Shown here piece after piece: positions 17,717 to 25,847 of a stretch of 64,000 nucleotides of DNA. This stretch comes from Kaistella antarctica (GTDB lineage: Bacteria > Bacteroidota > Bacteroidia > Flavobacteriales > Weeksellaceae): the NCBI RefSeq assembly GCF_900109615.1, contig NZ_FOIX01000001.1, positions 620,001 to 684,000 on the forward strand, read 5' to 3'. The notes below the pieces were generated by a model. It saw only the letters and a list, made by a program, of their open reading frames with translations, was not told the DNA's origin and ran no database searches. Both the position numbers and the translations under genes were made by a program. Every line of letters begins with the position of its first letter. The stretch's first letter is position 1.

Positions 17717-18979
17717 CTAATTATTCATTAGTCGAACGCCAACTTCGCACCGCAAACATTCTTTCTTCTGACAGAAATTTCGATAATGAAACAATAGTGA
17801 TTGAGTTTCCAGAGCGTTTTTTGGTTTTACCTTTAAAGTATTCCATTCCTCGATGACCGTATTTTTTTCAGGGGAGATATTTTGATATAAGGTTAGGATT
17901 TCATCTGGAATATTCTCATCAGTATTTTTATGATAGGTATATTTTAAAGGAAGAACCGCATTAATCAAAATCAAATCAATAAAATCTTTGGTTAAAGTTT
18001 TCTCGCCTTGAAGTGTCGAAATCTTTCCGAAATTAAATCTAGTGTTCCAATATTCACTTGCTTTCACTTTATTAAAGAGCGGATAAATTTCGTCAATCTT
18101 TTTAGCCGTAATAAGTTTAGAGAATAGATTTTGGTTTTGATGATATAGCGAAGCCAACTGAGAAAGTCGAATAGTGGGGAAATTTGGAGGTCTCAGCTTT
18201 GAAAATTTGGGATAAACATAGAATTCAGGAAGTTTGTATTTCACTTTTAGAAATTCAAATTCCCGTTTCCAAATTTGAGTCTGGGAGTCTTTAGGTTTCT
18301 CGAGCCAGCCACATATTCCGAAAAGTAGCGCTTCAACCTGCGTTTGATTTTGTCGAATTTTATTGAAAATGTTGTAATCGATACTTTCGGCGAGCTGTTT
18401 AAAAATAAGTGCATTAACTTTTAGACCAAAGGCATAAGCGAGTTGTGAAAATAATAGCGCTTCATAATTGTTTTGATGGAGCTTAAGAGATTCATCAATT
18501 TCTGTTGATTTTTGATCCAGTTTTTTCAGCAGATTTTCTTCATGAAAATTAACAGGTAAATGTTTCGGATCAAATATTTTCTTACACGGAATAAACTGGG
18601 TTTCCTGAAGTAAAGATTCATATTTGTAAAGTACTTCTTCATCGATATAATCTTTCAATTCTAAAGTCGGGATATTTTTACTTTTGAATTCTTCAATCTC
18701 TACATCATTAATGAAAACGACGTGAGCAATGATATTGTCAAACTCTGGATTGCCAGAATGTTTATGGAAAATCCAGTCGGATGATTTTACATGAAGTTCG
18801 ATATTGCCGGCGAGAATGATGCCTTTTGTTTTTATTTTACCAAAGAGAAAATCCGGCCCAGAATTAAAATTCCAGCGGCCGAAATCTAAAATTTCGAGCT
18901 CGTTGCCATCCATATCTTTGAAATCAAAACTGGTGAAAATTTTGAAATTCCAGAGGTATTGTAGCAATTTTTCGTTCAT
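17717..18979 (-). CDS. DUF2851 family protein
   Basis: 420 residues. I recognise the DUF2851 family by the N-terminal block LEILDFGRWNFNSGPDF and GNIELHVKSSDWIFHKH. The C-terminal cysteine cluster CQKKECLRCEVG is also typical. The N-terminal block has an Asp-Glu-His arrangement reminiscent of nuclease folds, but no catalytic assignment is safe. Predicted cytosolic. No TAnnTTTG box is visible upstream; the inverted-repeat element begins one base before its start codon. Confidence 0.85.
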   Translation of the reverse strand: MNEKLLQYLWNFKIFTSFDFKDMDGNELEILDFGRWNFNSGPDFLFGKIKTKGIILAGNIELHVKSSDWIFHKHSGNPEFDNIIAHVVFINDVEIEEFKSKNIPTLELKDYIDEEVLYKYESLLQETQFIPCKKIFDPKHLPVNFHEENLLKKLDQKSTEIDESLKLHQNNYEALLFSQLAYAFGLKVNALIFKQLAESIDYNIFNKIRQNQTQVEALLFGICGWLEKPKDSQTQIWKREFEFLKVKYKLPEFYVYPKFSKLRPPNFPTIRLSQLASLYHQNQNLFSKLITAKKIDEIYPLFNKVKASEYWNTRFNFGKISTLQGEKTLTKDFIDLILINAVLPLKYTYHKNTDENIPDEILTLYQNISPEKNTVIEEWNTLKVKPKNALETQSLLFHYRNFCQKKECLRCEVGVRLMNN

Positions 18980-19005
18980 ATGATTTCACGCCATGACGCA
19001 ATGTA
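18980..19005 (+). repeat. Left copy of an imperfect inverted repeat flanking the GxxExxY gene
   Basis: 26 bases whose reverse complement matches 19464-19489 at 21 of 26 positions, including a shared GCGTGAAAT block and a CATTGCG block. It starts immediately next to the DUF2851 start codon. Confidence 0.6.
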
Positions 19006-19049
19006 CTACGCCATGATAGTTTCTTTGAAGGAATTTATTGGTCTTTTAA

Positions 19050-19427
19050 CTATAAATTATTCACAATCCTGTGAATACCATCTTTAATAAATTTTTCATT
19101 AAAATTTATTAATAGTGCTAATTTTAAATTAGGAAGTTTGAGATAAGTCAGCGTTTGTGCGTAATGAACGGGATGAAGTTTCTCTACACTTTTCAATTCG
19201 ATAATTACTTTGTCCTGCACCAGTAAATCTATTTTATATCCAACTTCCATCATCATATTTTTATAATGAAATGGCATTGCGCATTGCTTTTTCACAGATA
19301 AACCTCTTTGTGCTAATTCGTATGCAAGTGCAGATTCGTATGCGCTTTCAAGTAGTCCTGGGCCAACCTCACGATGTAACTCCAAACTTGCTCCAACAAT
19401 TTGATATGCAATTTCATTTTCTGTCAT
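19050..19427 (-). CDS. GxxExxY protein
   Basis: 125 residues, typical length. The defining motif GPGLLESAYE (GxxExxY) follows the N-terminal IVGASLELHREV helix. The C-terminal half has IDLLVQDKVIIELKSVEKL, a PD-(D/E)XK-like core with the D-ExK pattern, so a nuclease fold is plausible. The biological role of the family is unknown. In-window context suggests a small accessory cassette: inverted repeats lie on both sides and no functional link to its neighbours is apparent. Confidence 0.9.
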   Translation of the reverse strand: MTENEIAYQIVGASLELHREVGPGLLESAYESALAYELAQRGLSVKKQCAMPFHYKNMMMEVGYKIDLLVQDKVIIELKSVEKLHPVHYAQTLTYLKLPNLKLALLINFNEKFIKDGIHRIVNNL

Positions 19428-19463
19428 GATATCTAAAAATAATCATTAATAACATTGCGTAAA

Positions 19464-19489
19464 TTCATTGCGACTTTGCGTGAAATAAT
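19464..19489 (+). repeat. Right copy of the imperfect inverted repeat flanking the GxxExxY gene
   Basis: Pairs with 18980-19005 in inverted orientation. A further partial unit (AACATTGCGT) lies just to the left at 19451-19460, and a short direct repeat of TAACAAAG lies to the right at 19491-19506. Confidence 0.6.
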
Positions 19490-19534
19490 GTAACAAAGTA
19501 ACAAAGCAAATTCTGAATAAAAAAGGTGAAAAGA

Positions 19535-20668
19535 CTATTTTTTAAAGTTAGCCAGGGTATGTTCGTACATTTTTTCGTACAGTGGTAAAATGTTTTTTAG
19601 ATCAAATCTTAAAGCTTGCTCTTTTGCATTCTTCTTCATTTGCATTAAAAGATTATCGTCGCTCAAAAGTTTGATGGTGTAATTACTCATCGCTTCGATG
19701 TTTCCGATTTCAGCCAGGTAACCAGTTTCTCCCTGAATATTGACCTCCGGAATTCCACCAGCGTTACTACTAATCACAGGAGTTTCTGCGGCCATAGCTT
19801 CCAATGCAGCCAGTCCAAAACTTTCCTGTTCCGAAGGCAGTAAAAATACATCAGATAGTTGTAAGATTTTATAGAGATCGTTCACTTTTCCAAGAAGTCG
19901 AACTTTGCCGATAAGATCTGGATGTTCTTCTAAAAACTGATTGATTATTTCCATATCGGGGCCTTCACCAATAATGATGAGCATTGCTTTTACTCGCGTT
20001 GTTACATTTTTGAAAATTGCTAAAACATCTTCAACTCTCTTTACTGGGCGAAGATTGGAAACGTGAATAAGTATTTTTTCATCGTCGGTCGCAAACTGTC
20101 TTCTTTGACAATCAGAGGACATTTTAAATTCATCGTTATCGATAAAATTGGTAATGACCTGAATCTCTTTAGTGATTTTGAAAAATTGTAAAGTATCCTT
20201 TTTTAAACTTTCAGAAACCGATGTAATCGTATCTGACTGATTGATAGAAAATTCTACCGCATGTTTGTAACTAGGATGTTGACCTACCAAGGTGATATCG
20301 GTGCCGTGAAGCGTTGTTACCAACGGAATATCTTTCCCTTCTTCCTTCAACATTTGTTTAGCCGTAAATGCTGCGTAGGCATACGGAATTGCGTAATGCG
20401 CGTGAAGTAAATCCAATTTATACAAATTTACAACGCGATAAATCATCGACGAAAGTGCGATATCATAGGGCTGATATTGAAAAAGTGGATAGGTTTGAAC
20501 ATTTACTTTATGGAAGAAAATATTAGGATTAGTGATGTCTAATCTAGCAGGCAAGGCCGAACTTATAAAATGCACTTCGTATCCTTTATCAGCGAGTGCC
20601 ATACCGAGTTCTGTAGCAACGATGCCACTTCCACCGTAAGTGGGATAACAGAGAATTCCGATTTTCAT
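19535..20668 (-). CDS. bshA: N-acetyl-alpha-D-glucosaminyl L-malate synthase BshA
   Basis: 377 residues, a GT4 glycosyltransferase. The N-terminus MKIGILCYPTYGGSGIVATELG with LPARLD is the BshA signature. The C-terminal domain has LRPVKRVEDVL and the EX7E-type nucleotide-sugar motif within PSEQESFGLAALEAMA. It joins UDP-GlcNAc and L-malate in the first step of bacillithiol synthesis. The GH3 gene follows upstream on the same strand (its stop is 21 bases before this start), so the two may be co-transcribed. Confidence 0.95.
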   Translation of the reverse strand: MKIGILCYPTYGGSGIVATELGMALADKGYEVHFISSALPARLDITNPNIFFHKVNVQTYPLFQYQPYDIALSSMIYRVVNLYKLDLLHAHYAIPYAYAAFTAKQMLKEEGKDIPLVTTLHGTDITLVGQHPSYKHAVEFSINQSDTITSVSESLKKDTLQFFKITKEIQVITNFIDNDEFKMSSDCQRRQFATDDEKILIHVSNLRPVKRVEDVLAIFKNVTTRVKAMLIIIGEGPDMEIINQFLEEHPDLIGKVRLLGKVNDLYKILQLSDVFLLPSEQESFGLAALEAMAAETPVISSNAGGIPEVNIQGETGYLAEIGNIEAMSNYTIKLLSDDNLLMQMKKNAKEQALRFDLKNILPLYEKMYEHTLANFKK

Positions 20669-20689
20669 GTGTTTTGTTTTAAATTGAAA

Positions 20690-22441
20690 TTACTCAATTA
20701 GTGTTTTGTTATTTTTTTTCAAGGGCAAATCAATTCTGGAAGAAGGTCTGAGATCTAAACCCATTCCCGCTTTTAACTGATCATTAACCAGAACGGGAAG
20801 TTTTCCCCAGATTTTTGTCTGACCAGATAATGCTTTTGCAGTTGCAATCATTGAGTCTTCGTTGTTTTCGTAAGCGACTAAAACGGTGGATACTTTTGAA
20901 ATATCCACATCTTTTAAGGCATAAGCAGATCCAAAAACGTTTAAGATAACCTGATGGTTTTTAGTGAGCTCAGCTAGTGTTTTTTTACTTTCTGTGGAAA
21001 TTTTGTAAGGTTTATAAGCCGTAGAATTATCTTTGTGAAAGCCTACAATCACTTTCGAATTCGCAGGAATTGCCGAAATTTCAGTAGCTTTCTTTACAAT
21101 TACTGTGGCGTTGAGATTTAATTGATCTAAAAATGTTTGATAAGGAGCTTCTTCTAGCGGAACATAGTAATAGGTTTCTTTGCAATCTAGCGGAAGCAAT
21201 TTATGTTCATCTTTAATTAAAGTTAAAGCATTTGCATACATTTTTTGAACGATTTCTGAATGAGAAGCGTTGTTCAAATCTTCATTAATATTTTCTGGAT
21301 TTCTAGGCTCATAGGAGGTTAAACCTAAATAGTATTTTGTTAGAAGAATTTTCTTCACGCTTTCTTCAACTCTATTTTGGGATATTTCACCTTTGTCAAT
21401 TGCTTGCTGAATCAATTTTTTCCCCGTGGCAACATCTTGTGAAAAAAGCATAATGTCATTTCCTGCTATAAACGCCAAAGCATCTAATTCACCGGCCTTA
21501 TATTTATTGGCAACGGCGCCCATGTTTAAAGCGTCAGTGATGATCAAACCTTTATAACCCAATTGTTCTTTTAAAATTCCAGTGATGATATTTTTAGAAA
21601 TAGAAGCTGGTATTCCTTTCGTTTTTTCTAAAGCTGGCACATAAAGATGCGCTACCATAACGCCGCCAATACCTTTATCCATTAAGGCTTTGAAAGGTGC
21701 GATTTCGATCTCATTTAATCTTTTTAAAGAATGTGAAATTACGGGCAGGTCTAAGTGTGAATCTTGGTCAGTATCACCATGGCCAGGGAAATGTTTAATC
21801 GCTGCTAAAATATTATTGTCTTGTAATCCTTTTGAATAAGCCATGGCGGAATTAACCACATTCTGAACTTCTGAACCAAAACTACGGTTGCCAATAATTG
21901 GATTATTTGGATTGGTATTTACATCTACAACAGGTGCAAAATCCCAATTAATGCCCATTCTTTTAGCATCTTCAGCAATTTTCGCCGCCATCTCCGTAAT
22001 TAAACTTTTATCCTGAATTGCGCCAAGCGTCATGGCCCACGGAAATTTGTGTGCTGCGGCAATTCTTTGGAACAGTCCCCATTCGGCATCCATTCCAATC
22101 ATCAAGGGGGTTTTTGATTTTTTCTGAAACTCATTTACCAAATTAATTTTTCTGGCAGCATCATCTTGCATCAGAATCAAGCCGCCAATTTTTTGGTTCG
22201 CAACAATATTCCGAACATCATTAATGTGTCCTTCCCCTTTATTGGTGTACAGAGCAACGATAAACAGTTGGCCTAATTTGTCATCTTGCGATAAAGAATT
22301 GTAAGTTTCATTTACCCATATATTTGCCTTTTTTAAATCTGCGGATGATATATTATTGGGCTGGTATTGAGCATTTAGAGGTAGATTAAAGCAAAGCAGA
22401 GTAATAGTAAAAAAGAAAGCTTGAATATTAATGTTTTTCAT
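20690..22441 (-). CDS. Glycoside hydrolase family 3 protein (beta-N-acetylhexosaminidase type)
   Basis: 583 residues from the ATG at 22441; an upstream in-frame start at 22474 lies at the -7 box, so it is rejected. The signal peptide ends LNAQ (about residue 24). The NagZ-type motif KHFPGHGDTDQDSH supplies the His-Asp dyad. DALNMGAVANKY and AGNDIMLF complete the TIM barrel. A second alpha/beta domain (about 390-583) follows, as in long Bacteroidetes GH3 enzymes. It probably removes GlcNAc from peptidoglycan fragments or chitin oligomers in the periplasm. Confidence 0.9.
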   Translation of the reverse strand: MKNINIQAFFFTITLLCFNLPLNAQYQPNNISSADLKKANIWVNETYNSLSQDDKLGQLFIVALYTNKGEGHINDVRNIVANQKIGGLILMQDDAARKINLVNEFQKKSKTPLMIGMDAEWGLFQRIAAAHKFPWAMTLGAIQDKSLITEMAAKIAEDAKRMGINWDFAPVVDVNTNPNNPIIGNRSFGSEVQNVVNSAMAYSKGLQDNNILAAIKHFPGHGDTDQDSHLDLPVISHSLKRLNEIEIAPFKALMDKGIGGVMVAHLYVPALEKTKGIPASISKNIITGILKEQLGYKGLIITDALNMGAVANKYKAGELDALAFIAGNDIMLFSQDVATGKKLIQQAIDKGEISQNRVEESVKKILLTKYYLGLTSYEPRNPENINEDLNNASHSEIVQKMYANALTLIKDEHKLLPLDCKETYYYVPLEEAPYQTFLDQLNLNATVIVKKATEISAIPANSKVIVGFHKDNSTAYKPYKISTESKKTLAELTKNHQVILNVFGSAYALKDVDISKVSTVLVAYENNEDSMIATAKALSGQTKIWGKLPVLVNDQLKAGMGLDLRPSSRIDLPLKKNNKTLIE

Positions 22442-22463
22442 TCTATATAAAATAAATAGTAAG

Positions 22464-22471
22464 CAAAAATA
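22464..22471 (-). promoter_or_regulatory. -7 box for the GH3 gene
   Basis: CAAAAATA on the plus strand is TATTTTTG on the minus strand, 23 bases upstream of the chosen start. It decides in favour of the 22441 start. Confidence 0.6.
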
Positions 22472-22552
22472 CAAATTTTAATTTTTAAAAACAGATGATT
22501 TCTTGGCATGCATATTGACATCTTGAAGTTAATTAACTAAAAAATTAACAAA

Positions 22553-23071
22553 ATGAAAAAATATTTTACATTATTGCTATTGGCAATATTTGGATTTGCG
22601 GCGGTAAGTTGCAATGATAGAAATGATGATGTGATTGTGCAGGATAATGATACTTATTCGGTAGTGTTAGACATAAATAACGTGAATTTTGCTTACAATG
22701 CAGATGATGGTTATTTCATTAGTCGTTCATTCACTAAACCTTTGGTTAGTACAGACGTGGTTTTAATTTACAGAAAAGGTAGCTCTGCTCCAGACGGTTC
22801 GCCAGTTTGGCAAATGATTCCTAGAACTCTTTACTTAACAGGTGGTAATGAATTAGATTATGATTTTGATTTTAGCAAAAATGATATTATGATTTATGCT
22901 AATGGAAATTACGATATTTCAACAACGCCTCAGTATCTAAATAATCAAACATTCAGAGTCGTTTTGGTGCCAGCATCAGCAGGTGGAAAAAATGCGAACG
23001 TAGATTATAATAATTATGAAAGTGTTATTAAATATTTTAACATCGACGATTCTAAAGTAACTTCTTTATAA
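22553..23071 (+). CDS. Lipoprotein of unknown function
   Basis: 172 residues. The lipoprotein signal has a lipobox ending AVSC at residue 20, with an Asp/Asn-rich stretch straight after it, as expected of surface-exposed Bacteroidetes lipoproteins. The rest is a compact beta-rich domain with aromatic residues (SPVWQMIPRTLYLTGG, DYDFDFSKNDIMIYA). No known family motif was recognised. It stands alone, ending in a clear terminator. Confidence 0.8.
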   Translation: MKKYFTLLLLAIFGFAAVSCNDRNDDVIVQDNDTYSVVLDINNVNFAYNADDGYFISRSFTKPLVSTDVVLIYRKGSSAPDGSPVWQMIPRTLYLTGGNELDYDFDFSKNDIMIYANGNYDISTTPQYLNNQTFRVVLVPASAGGKNANVDYNNYESVIKYFNIDDSKVTSL

Positions 23072-23087
23072 ATCTATAAAATAGACA

Positions 23088-23115
23088 AAAACCACTGCAT
23101 CTGCGGTGGTTTTTC
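23088..23115 (+). terminator. Terminator after the 22553-23071 lipoprotein gene
   Basis: 11-bp stem (AAAACCACTGC / GCGGTGGTTTT, allowing one T-G pair), 4-base loop, T run. Confidence 0.88.
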
Positions 23116-23213
23116 TATGTCAAAAATCACCGTTAGAATTTTGGTTTTAATTTCTTTATCGATGTTATTTTAGTAACTTTATGAAATTGAATAATTAATA
23201 TAAATTTATAACT

Positions 23214-23921
23214 ATGAGTGTACATATTGCCGCTAAAAAAGGAGATATTGCTAAAATCGTTTTGCAACCTGGTGATCCTTTAAGAGCAAAATATATTGCA
23301 GATAATTTTTTAACTGATGTAAAATTAGTTAGTAAAACTAGAAACGTCTTTTATTTCACGGGACTTTATAAAGGTAAAGAAGTTTCTGTGGGTGCCAGTG
23401 GAATGGGAATTCCAAGTATCGGAATTTATTCTTACGAACTGTTTACCGAATTTGATGTTGATACCATTATCAGAATTGGAACGTGTGGAGGCTATTCGAC
23501 CGATTTAAAAGTTTACGATTTATTAAATGTGGAGTTTGCTGCAAGTGAGTCTACCTATGCAAAATATTCTTGGGAAATAGAGGGAGATTTGATATCTCAT
23601 CAGGGTAATGCTTTTGGACTTCTGAATGATACTGCGAAAGAATTAGATCTAAACATAAAGTCGACAACTATTCATACCAGTGATGTTTTTTATAGAAAAA
23701 ATCCAGGGCAAGTTGATATCGTGAAAAAGTATAATTGTTCTGCTGTTGAAATGGAAGCTTTTGCACTTTTCGCAAATGCACAATATTTAGGTAAAAATGC
23801 CGCCACTATTTTGACGGTTTCAGACATCATTCCAACTGGAGATGAAATCACGGCTGATCAGCGTGAAACAGCTTTAACACCGATGATTGAATTGGCTTTA
23901 GAAACTGCAATTAAAATGTAA
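23214..23921 (+). CDS. deoD: Purine-nucleoside phosphorylase, DeoD type
   Basis: 235 residues. The motifs of the NP-I hexameric phosphorylases are intact: QPGDPLRAKYIA (phosphate site), IRIGTCGGYS, VEMEAFALFA (ribose-binding Met-Glu) and TVSDIIP with the catalytic Asp. It cleaves purine ribo- and deoxyribonucleosides with phosphate in purine salvage. Convergent with ribA, leaving only 13 bases between the two stops and no visible hairpin. A TAACTTTA sequence at 23174-23181 is a weak promoter candidate. Confidence 0.95.
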   Translation: MSVHIAAKKGDIAKIVLQPGDPLRAKYIADNFLTDVKLVSKTRNVFYFTGLYKGKEVSVGASGMGIPSIGIYSYELFTEFDVDTIIRIGTCGGYSTDLKVYDLLNVEFAASESTYAKYSWEIEGDLISHQGNAFGLLNDTAKELDLNIKSTTIHTSDVFYRKNPGQVDIVKKYNCSAVEMEAFALFANAQYLGKNAATILTVSDIIPTGDEITADQRETALTPMIELALETAIKM

Positions 23922-23934
23922 GAGATTAGGAAAC

Positions 23935-24525
23935 TTACTCATCTTCTAGGAGATGACCAAAGTAGTCTTTCTTAGTTTTTAAATAAGCTTCACTTTCCTT
24001 TGTAGAGTCAATCTGCAAAGGAATTCTTTTATTAAAACGAATATTGCTATCCTTAACAAATTTTATTTTTTGAGGATTATTGGTTAAAAGATTTACTTCT
24101 TTCACCTCCAAAATATTAAGAATTTCGATCGCAATATCAAAGTTACGATCATCGGCTGGGAGTCCCAATTTTAGATTAGCTTCCACCGTATCAAAACCTT
24201 GCTCTTGCAAAGCATAGGCTTTTAGCTTATTGATGATTCCGATATTTCTTCCTTCTTGTCTTAAGTAAACGATAATCCCACCATTTTTGTGAATGAAATT
24301 CATCGCTGCATCTAACTGTTGACCACACTCGCATTTTTTAGAATGAAACACTTCGCCAGTAATACATTCCGAATGGAAACGAACATTGACGGGTTTTGAA
24401 TAATCAGTATCTTTCGCAATTATAGCCAAGTGCGGCATCCAGTCGCCTTCTAATTTCGAAAATGCAATCATACGGAATTCTCCGTGCTCGGTCGGAACGT
24501 TTGATTCAGCTTGAATTTTTAACAT
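23935..24525 (-). CDS. ribA: GTP cyclohydrolase II
   Basis: 196 residues, the monofunctional form. Zinc ligands Cys54, Cys65 and Cys67 lie in HSECITGEVFHSKKCECG. The catalytic region RQEGRNIGIINKLKAYALQ and the C-terminal LLTNNPQKI are conserved. It opens GTP at the start of riboflavin synthesis. It is the last gene of a leftward run with a small lipoprotein, a DUF4254 protein and tatA; no functional link among these is evident. Confidence 0.95.
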   Translation of the reverse strand: MLKIQAESNVPTEHGEFRMIAFSKLEGDWMPHLAIIAKDTDYSKPVNVRFHSECITGEVFHSKKCECGQQLDAAMNFIHKNGGIIVYLRQEGRNIGIINKLKAYALQEQGFDTVEANLKLGLPADDRNFDIAIEILNILEVKEVNLLTNNPQKIKFVKDSNIRFNKRIPLQIDSTKESEAYLKTKKDYFGHLLEDE

Positions 24526-24535
24526 GGAGGTTTTG

Positions 24536-24991
24536 CTATTTTAGAGAAGTAGAGGTGGAATCTTTGGAAATGTTACTTTCGAGAAAGGTCATGTTGGTTT
24601 TAATTCGGACCAAATATCGATTCAGAATTTGATCTTCGTCCTCATTCAAAAATTTTCTGAGATTTTGAAGTTTCTTGTAGGATTTTTCAAAATTTCTTTG
24701 GGCGATGTTGAGACCATTAACATTATAAGCCTCCATCGCACCGATATAATCTTTGATATGATATTTGAGCTTAGTGATTTCAGCATTAACGGAGTCATTG
24801 CGGAATTTTGGAAATGAGGTAAGTAAATTGGTAATTTCTGAGGAATAAACGATAATGTTTTTTCTTTCACTATAGGAGTACACATTGTTTTGACCACTAC
24901 TGATTCCAACTGGAGAAAGATTTATTTTTTCCGCAGAACAGGATAAAGTAAGCAATAGTAATAAGGTATAACCAAAGTTCAGTTTACGCAT
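24536..24991 (-). CDS. Small lipoprotein of unknown function
   Basis: 151 residues. The signal peptide has a lipobox ending LTLSC at residue 18. The mature part is mostly helical, with charged heptad-like segments (about 60-135) and no Cys beyond the lipobox. No family recognised. Its start overlaps the end of the DUF4254 gene by 8 bases and its stop is 10 bases from ribA, so it is in the same operon. Confidence 0.78.
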   Translation of the reverse strand: MRKLNFGYTLLLLLTLSCSAEKINLSPVGISSGQNNVYSYSERKNIIVYSSEITNLLTSFPKFRNDSVNAEITKLKYHIKDYIGAMEAYNVNGLNIAQRNFEKSYKKLQNLRKFLNEDEDQILNRYLVRIKTNMTFLESNISKDSTSTSLK

Positions 24992-25598
24992 TTTTCACAT
25001 TTTGATAAAGGATCGGATTAAGACTTTCATCATTGTACATTTTCATCTGTTTATACACTTTCATCTTAATGCTACCGTTCTCTATATCAAAAAGCAATTG
25101 ATTGATTGCTTCCGAAAGATCTTTTTTTTGTTCCAGCAAAGTATTCAACTTTGCAGTACAATTTTTGCGATGTTCATCACTTGCAGACTCACGCTGAGCT
25201 TCAAGATTCATATGATACACCTTTAATGCTAAAATCGAAAGACGATCTACTGCCCAAGCGGGAGTTTCCGAATTAATCTTAGCATCGCTATTTGGGGAGA
25301 TATTTTTGTATTTAGTTAGGAACCAACTGTCGATGAACTCTACCAAATCAGTTCTTTTCTGATTTGAAGAGTCTATTGCTCTTTTTAATTTTAAAGCTTC
25401 AGTTGGATCAATATTTTCGTCTCGAATAATATCTTCTAAATGCCATTGAACGGTATCAATCCAATTCTTAGCATACAAAAGATGTTCCAAACTTTCGGTT
25501 GGAAATGGATTTTGTAGCATTGTATCTACATCGTCCATTATGTGGTAATCCGCAATCGACTGATTGAAAACCCTCCACGCTGTTTCCGTAAAATTCAT
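24984..25598 (-). CDS. DUF4254 family protein
   Basis: 204 residues from the ATG at 25598; a longer frame from 25664 would run back into tatA, so it is rejected. The start MNFTETAWRVFNQSIADYH and the WHLEDIIRD segment are typical of DUF4254. The protein is almost entirely helical, and several His/Asp/Glu residues sit in helices, but no catalytic role is established. Predicted cytosolic. It starts 10 bases after the tatA stop. Confidence 0.85.
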   Translation of the reverse strand: MNFTETAWRVFNQSIADYHIMDDVDTMLQNPFPTESLEHLLYAKNWIDTVQWHLEDIIRDENIDPTEALKLKRAIDSSNQKRTDLVEFIDSWFLTKYKNISPNSDAKINSETPAWAVDRLSILALKVYHMNLEAQRESASDEHRKNCTAKLNTLLEQKKDLSEAINQLLFDIENGSIKMKVYKQMKMYNDESLNPILYQNVKNA

Positions 25599-25608
25599 GG
25601 AGATATTT

Positions 25609-25815
25609 TTAAGGGGTAGTAGAACTAGAATTGCTTTTTGGCTCCTCGGGAGTTTTTGTTTCATCTTCCTTCACCGCGTCTTTAAATTCTTTAATTCCAG
25701 AACCTAAACCTCTCATCATTTCGGGTATTTTACGACCTCCGAAAAAGACCAAGATAATAATCCCAACGATTAACAAGTGTTGCCAAGAAAGTGCTAGTAT
25801 TGTAAGTGTATCCAT
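25609..25815 (-). CDS. tatA: Twin-arginine translocase subunit TatA
   Basis: 68 residues. One membrane helix (about 12-25) is followed by the FFGGRKIPEMMRGLGSGIKEF amphipathic hinge-helix and an acidic, Ser/Thr-rich tail, the hallmarks of TatA/E. It forms the pore for export of folded proteins across the inner membrane. tatC is not in the window. First gene of a four-gene leftward operon with its own -7 box. Confidence 0.95.
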   Translation of the reverse strand: MDTLTILALSWQHLLIVGIIILVFFGGRKIPEMMRGLGSGIKEFKDAVKEDETKTPEEPKSNSSSTTP

Positions 25816-25829
25816 TTTGAAATTTTATA

Positions 25830-25837
25830 CAAAGTTA
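25830..25837 (-). promoter_or_regulatory. -7 box for the tatA-DUF4254-lipoprotein-ribA operon
   Basis: CAAAGTTA on the plus strand reads TAACTTTG on the minus strand. It lies in the 32-base gap between the EnvC-like gene and tatA. Confidence 0.6.
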
Positions 25838-25847
25838 TATTTTTTTT

